Positions 62,225-64,000 of a stretch of 64,000 bases of DNA are shown in pieces (position 1 is the stretch's first letter; each line of letters begins with the position of its first letter). A program made the translations under genes and the position numbers. This stretch comes from Loxodes magnus (lineage: Eukaryota; Ciliophora; Karyorelictea; Loxodida; Loxodidae). The notes beneath the pieces are model-generated. The model was not told the origin of the DNA, made no database searches, and saw only the letters and a list, made by a program, of their open reading frames with translations. The stretch spans positions 1-64,000 of the forward strand of contig CAMPDV010001566.1 of assembly GCA_946699065.1 (NCBI GenBank). Reading direction: 5' to 3'.

Positions 62225-63075
62225 ATGGAAAAAAACCCGGGAATCTAAACCTTGAATTCTAACCTTAAAGATCAATCTTAAGTCTCAGTTAACTAACAAG
62301 AACCAAGAATTCAAAAAAGATGAATCTACTCCTGTTAAGGATTGGGAAATACGGAATTTCCTAGCAAACTGAAAAAGCTTGAGAAACCCCACGAGCAAGA
62401 TATTATTTAGCTTTATTCATTAATAGAGAAAATGAATACCGAAATATAGATCCTGAAGGTGGAAAACTTGAATCTTCGGCTTCTTTTGTAAGATAGAAAA
62501 AAGGAAGATCAAGACTTGGTAAGTAAAGTTTAGTTTTAAATTGAAGCCTTAACTTCCTAATTTGAACTATTAGAAAAAAACCTAGAAGCAAATCAATAGA
62601 AAATTAAAGAAGAAATTCGATTACCAATAAAAAAAAACTAACTTCAATCAGAAAAGATGGAAATTGAAAAAATGTAAACATAATAAAAATTTTAATTCAA
62701 GCCCTTAATAAAACGTTGCTATTGTTGTCAAAAGTCTGGACATTTTTGGAGGTAATGTCCGAAGTGAAGAAGAGTGCTTGAGCAGCACCGAAATAATTTG
62801 GAACATCGAGGAGGCTATATTGTAACTACTTTGGAGGTATTTACAGAAAGAAGCTGATATTAGATGATTCAAGCGTGACACTAATCAAACAGGATCTTGG
62901 TAATTAATAGTAACAGAATAAATAGCTTTAAAAGGACAACAATGACCTTAGAATTTGTTTAGAGAAGCTGGAGAAAAATTACAAGAAGATGGAAGAACAA
63001 TTCTATTAGCTTATTGAAGAGAAAGAAGAATTATCTCAGTTTGAAATTGATTCAGATGAAGACATGTACAGTTGA
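62225..63075 (+). CDS. Coiled-coil CCHC zinc-knuckle protein with mini-intron
   Basis: ATG 62225. A Gln-rich N-terminus is followed by a long coil (LYSLIEKMNTEIQILKVENL, FELLEKNLEANQQKIKEE), the signature EKMEIEKMQ, and a perfect knuckle KRCYCCQKSGHFWRQC (C-X2-C-X4-H-X4-C). Then comes a short segment (GGYIVTTLEVFTERS) and, in a different frame, an acidic coil ending EIDSDEDMYS and TGA 63073-63075. Removing a 26-nt GT-AG stretch (62900-62925) joins the two and gives exactly 275 codons. The acidic tail is absent from the other copies. It is a credible functional gene in the family, with nucleic-acid binding inferred from the knuckle. Confidence 0.65.
62900..62925 (+). other. Candidate 26-nt spliceosomal intron
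   Basis: GTAATT...AATAG. Its removal restores one open frame from the zinc knuckle to the acidic C-terminus. An 11-nt alternative (GTAATTAATAG) restores the same frame but is less plausible as an intron. Confidence 0.45.
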
Positions 63076-63110
63076 GTATTGAATATAAAAAATTTTATTG
63101 TCTTTAATTT

Positions 63111-63125
63111 GAGGAGCATTTCCTC
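63111..63125. terminator. Short hairpin after the zinc-knuckle gene
   Basis: GAGGA-GCATT-TCCTC forms a perfect 5-bp stem 36 bp after the stop. A similar hairpin with the same TCCTCTAATT flank is at 35214-35230 inside another family member. Whether it acts in 3'-end formation is unknown. Confidence 0.25.
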
Positions 63126-63507
63126 TAATTAAAGATGACCCTAACTCTTATAGTTAAAATTAATTAATTAAATATCTTAAGTAAAAAGACTAATATCAAG
63201 CCAATTCTTTATTTCTCTTTATAAACCTAATAGTGTCTTTATTAGCTTATTATGTTATTAAGTATTTTTATTTTACTGATTTAAAAGATTTAAATTGTAA
63301 ATGGCAAATCTGCTGAGGTTTAGAACTATGAAGTAATTATGGAGAAACAAGGTAAAAATAACTGGCTTTCAGTCCAATATTTCTTGTAATGTAATTTGAC
63401 TTCTTATAGGTTTTTTATATATTTAATCTAAAATTTAAAGGAATTCTCTTTAATAGAAATCTTCAAGGTTTAATTATAAAATACTAAAAATTTTATTATT
63501 CTATATT

Positions 63508-64000
63508 ATGAGTTAGGATTGATTCTTCGATTTTTATACCACAGTTATTGAGACAAATCACGCTACTTTAGCAAACCCTTAAACTATGATTAAAGTCAAA
63601 AATTGGTTAAATGAATTGATTAAGCTTCTTAAACTTGAAAGCTTTTTGAAGATATTTCTATTTTCTTATCTCGCTACTTCTTACTTCAAAGTCAATCCAT
63701 TAATTATAGATGATAAGTTTTAATTGTTTAACTAATGCTTAAATGTGAACAAAATAATCCTGGAATGAACCAATATAAGTTTAAGAATCCAATGCTGAAT
63801 ATCCTTTTTCTTCAAATATTCTCAACTAGCGTAATACAATAAAGCCAGTCTTCACAAGAGGATTTACTAAATCAATCCTAAAGCTTAGATTACTTTTTTC
63901 TTCAAGCTAAAAAAAGCATCTTTGCATGCATAATAATAAAATAAGCTTCAACTAATCACCCTCCATCACAAATTTAAATAGAACGTTACAATCACAAAAA
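63508..64000 (+). CDS. Unrecognised protein, runs off the window
   Basis: ATG 63508 opens a frame that stays open to the window edge (164 codons), with three TGA, one of them in MSQDWFFDFYTTVIETNH. The sequence is protein-like and helical (VKNWLNELIKLLKLESFLKI, FSYLATSYFKVNPLIIDDK). I considered a cyclin-like fold from the helix pattern but could not find the conserved cyclin-box residues, so no function is given. Upstream spacer 63076-63507 holds only the hairpin at 63111. Confidence 0.5.

Noticed and set aside
63508..64000. Cyclin assignment for the last gene
   Set aside because: The helix pattern is suggestive but the conserved cyclin-box residues could not be placed.
1..64000. Protein-coding annotation under the standard code or the UAR=Gln-only code
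   Set aside because: Both leave the kinase, WD40 and RT domains interrupted at Trp positions, where paralogues show TGG.

Overview
The window looks like nuclear DNA of a ciliate with an extreme genetic code. The DNA is very AT-rich and almost nothing is open under the standard code. If TAA and TAG are read as glutamine and TGA as tryptophan, long conserved proteins appear. Aligned paralogues in the window use TGA and TGG at the same tryptophan position. For example, the pseudokinase at 32045-33994 has TGG where its sister at 57954-60714 has TGA, and kinase subdomain VIII reads H-TGA-MAPE. TGA also sits exactly at several gene ends, twice as a TGA TGA pair. This is the pattern of NCBI table 27 (karyorelict ciliates such as Loxodes); table 28 (Condylostoma) is the near alternative. 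The lineage is an inference from the code and composition.

Layout. 1-2850: no gene recognised. 2880-8224 (minus): a giant TPR-array protein kinase gene with several frameshifts. 11155-12731 (plus): a second, broken TPR kinase ending in TGA TGA. 13724-25773: two unrecognised long frames, a short minus-strand fragment and two eroded TPR pieces. 26588-28146 (minus): a TPR kinase with one frameshift. 28590-30462 (minus): the 5' half of a non-LTR retrotransposon (AP endonuclease plus the start of reverse transcriptase), next to a tRNA-Gly(UCC) gene. 30939-31535 (minus): an intact coiled-coil/CCHC zinc-knuckle gene. 32045-33994 (minus): an intact TPR pseudokinase with nearly identical 102-bp TPR units. 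34838-38098: zinc-knuckle family members around an unrecognised frame. 40220-44587: two RING/coiled-coil paralogues in divergent orientation, one with a seven-blade WD40 propeller, flanking a coiled-coil gene. 47594-57820: mostly zinc-knuckle relatives in varying decay, plus a third RING gene ending in a ubiquitin-like domain (53675-54694) and a minisatellite. 57954-60714 (plus): the second TPR pseudokinase. 61118-64000: two unrecognised genes around another zinc-knuckle gene with a probable 26-nt intron.

Three local gene families dominate. (1) TPR arrays fused to a protein kinase, split into copies with kinase motifs and copies that lost the catalytic Asp residues. (2) About eleven small coiled-coil proteins with one zinc knuckle, possibly Gag/ORF1-like. 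(3) RING/coiled-coil proteins with different C-terminal domains. Many copies carry single-base frameshifts, often in homopolymers, while neighbours are open end to end. The window is therefore either a region of birth-and-death gene families or an assembly with residual indel errors; both may apply.
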